DNA of 9,562 nucleotides from NCBI GenBank assembly GCA_031263835.1, contig JAISEZ010000250.1:1-9562 (forward strand), given 5' to 3'. Positions 8,454 through 9,562 of this stretch are shown here, piece after piece. The first letter of the stretch is position 1; every line of letters begins with the position of its first letter. Source of the DNA: Tannerella sp. GTDB lineage: Bacteria; Bacteroidota; Bacteroidia; Bacteroidales; Tannerellaceae. Made by a program: the position numbers and the translations under genes. The notes under the pieces are model-generated. The model was given only the letters and a program-made list of their open reading frames with translations, did not search any database and was not told the DNA's origin.

Positions 8454-9562
8454 ATGAAACGTGTATTATTAACGATTGGTTTATGCATGGCCGTAACGAC
8501 CGTCTTTGCACAGAAAAAGGCGGTAAGTGAGGCCGATCGCATATCAAAAGATGCGAAGCCGGATTTTAACGAAGCCCGGACTTTGATTAAGGGAGCTCTG
8601 GAAAATCCTGAGACAATGAATGATGCGAAGACATGGTATGTTGCCGCTCAAGTTGAAGACATGCAATTCAATGCGGAAAATACCAAGCAGATCATCGGAC
8701 AGCAGCCGAATGAACCTGTGATGTATGATGCGTTGCAAAACAGTTTACCCTACTTTCTTAAAGCCTATGAGTTGGATCAGCTTCCGAACGAAAAAGGCAA
8801 GGTGAAACCCAAGTATGCAAAGAATATCAAAAGTACGCTGACTGCCAACCATGTATATTATATGAATGGCGGTATATACTACTTTGAAAAAGGGGAGTAT
8901 AAGAGAGCGTGCGATTTTTGGGAACAGTATCTGCAAATAGCCGATCTGCCGTTTATTACCGACGGAAAAGCGATCGTTGAAAGAGATTCGAGCTACATGT
9001 CGATACAATTTTATCTTGCTGTGGCTTCCGCGCAAATAAATGACAGTGAATATGCCATCAAGAGTCTGGAACGTGCCAAAAACGCTCCTTACAGGCAATC
9101 GGATGTATATCAGTATCTTTATGGCGAATATCAAATGCAAAAAGATACGGCGAGTATGCAAAAGACACTGGAAGACGGGTATAAGCTGTTCCCGGACACA
9201 AGCTTTTTCGTTCTGTACCTGATTAATCTCTATATTCACCAAAATGAAAATGAGAAAGCTGTTGGTTTGTTGACGGAGGCGATCGATAAAGACCCTAACA
9301 ACGTGGATTTGTATCAGGCAATGGGAAGCGTTTACGAATCAGGGATAAAGGACTATGGTAAGGCGGAAATTTATTATAAGAAAGCAGCAGAACTTGATAG
9401 TGAAAATCCGATTATGCTTTCCAATATCGGGCGAATCTATTATAATCAGGCTGTAAACAAGCTGGGAGAAGTCAATCTCATAGCGGATCCTGCGAAATAC
9501 AATGAAGAAAAGGTACTTGCCAAAGATTTGTTCAGGAAAGCATTGCCATATTTCCAGAAGGC
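8454..9562 (+). CDS. Exported tetratricopeptide-repeat protein, 3' end cut by the window
   Basis: The frame opens at ATG 8454 and stays open for 369 codons to the window edge, with no stop seen. The N-terminus MKRVLLTIGLCMAVTTVFA-Q is a type I signal peptide with cleavage expected after Ala19, so the protein is probably periplasmic or exported. TPR-like helical pairs are visible at roughly 134-166 (GGIYYFEKGEYKRACDFWEQYL), 184-212, 252-283 (NEKAVGLLTEAIDKDP), 284-318 (KAEIYYKKAAELDSENP) and 319-369. These suggest a scaffold for protein-protein contacts rather than an enzyme. It starts 33 nt after gyrA in the same direction, so co-transcription is plausible, although a separate weak promoter in that A/T-rich gap cannot be excluded. 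It looks lower in G+C than gyrA. Partner and function are unknown. Confidence 0.9.
   Translation, partial: MKRVLLTIGLCMAVTTVFAQKKAVSEADRISKDAKPDFNEARTLIKGALENPETMNDAKTWYVAAQVEDMQFNAENTKQIIGQQPNEPVMYDALQNSLPYFLKAYELDQLPNEKGKVKPKYAKNIKSTLTANHVYYMNGGIYYFEKGEYKRACDFWEQYLQIADLPFITDGKAIVERDSSYMSIQFYLAVASAQINDSEYAIKSLERAKNAPYRQSDVYQYLYGEYQMQKDTASMQKTLEDGYKLFPDTSFFVLYLINLYIHQNENEKAVGLLTEAIDKDPNNVDLYQAMGSVYESGIKDYGKAEIYYKKAAELDSENPIMLSNIGRIYYNQAVNKLGEVNLIADPAKYNEEKVLAKDLFRKALPYFQK

Noticed and set aside
8745..9242. 165-codon minus-strand frame opposite the TPR gene
   Set aside because: The plus-strand frame has a signal peptide and TPR pattern throughout. This frame is its shadow.

Overview
The window looks like a chromosomal segment from a Bacteroidales bacterium (Bacteroides/Parabacteroides/Prevotella-like). 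The reasons are a Bacteroides-type GyrA followed directly by a secreted TPR protein, a DUF3298-type lipoprotein, a TAnnTTTG-like -7 promoter element, and A/T-rich leaders without clear Shine-Dalgarno sequences. I cannot fix the genus from sequence alone.

Layout. Bases 2-157 hold the C-terminal end of an unrecognised plus-strand gene. It converges, across a GGGCGAAC hairpin, on gcvP (253-3123, minus), the full-length glycine dehydrogenase of the glycine cleavage system. The 495-base gap behind gcvP (3124-3618) has no gene but is rich in structure: a 19-bp tandem duplication just upstream of gcvP, a two-tier hairpin, and an array of ten 23-bp palindromic repeats. The array is bracketed by a 19-nt imperfect inverted repeat. 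Next comes a compact three-gene minus-strand operon, transcribed in the order DUF3298 lipoprotein, rsmG, YcbL-like metallo-beta-lactamase-fold hydrolase. Its genes are separated by 3 nt and then overlap by 4 nt (ATGA). A 186-base divergent intergenic region separates this operon from gyrA (5886-8420, plus), and a TPR-repeat exported protein follows gyrA and runs off the window end.

How the genes relate. Most are housekeeping: one-carbon/glycine catabolism (GcvP), 16S rRNA m7G methylation (RsmG), DNA supercoiling (GyrA), and probable thioester/glyoxalase-type detoxification (MBL protein). The lipoprotein and the TPR protein are envelope or periplasmic and of unknown role. I see no defence system, prophage, integrase or CRISPR. 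The most unusual material is non-coding: the palindromic minisatellite with its flanking inverted repeats, and a perfect palindrome placed between the presumed -33 and -7 elements of gyrA. G+C is visibly higher in gcvP than in the TPR gene.
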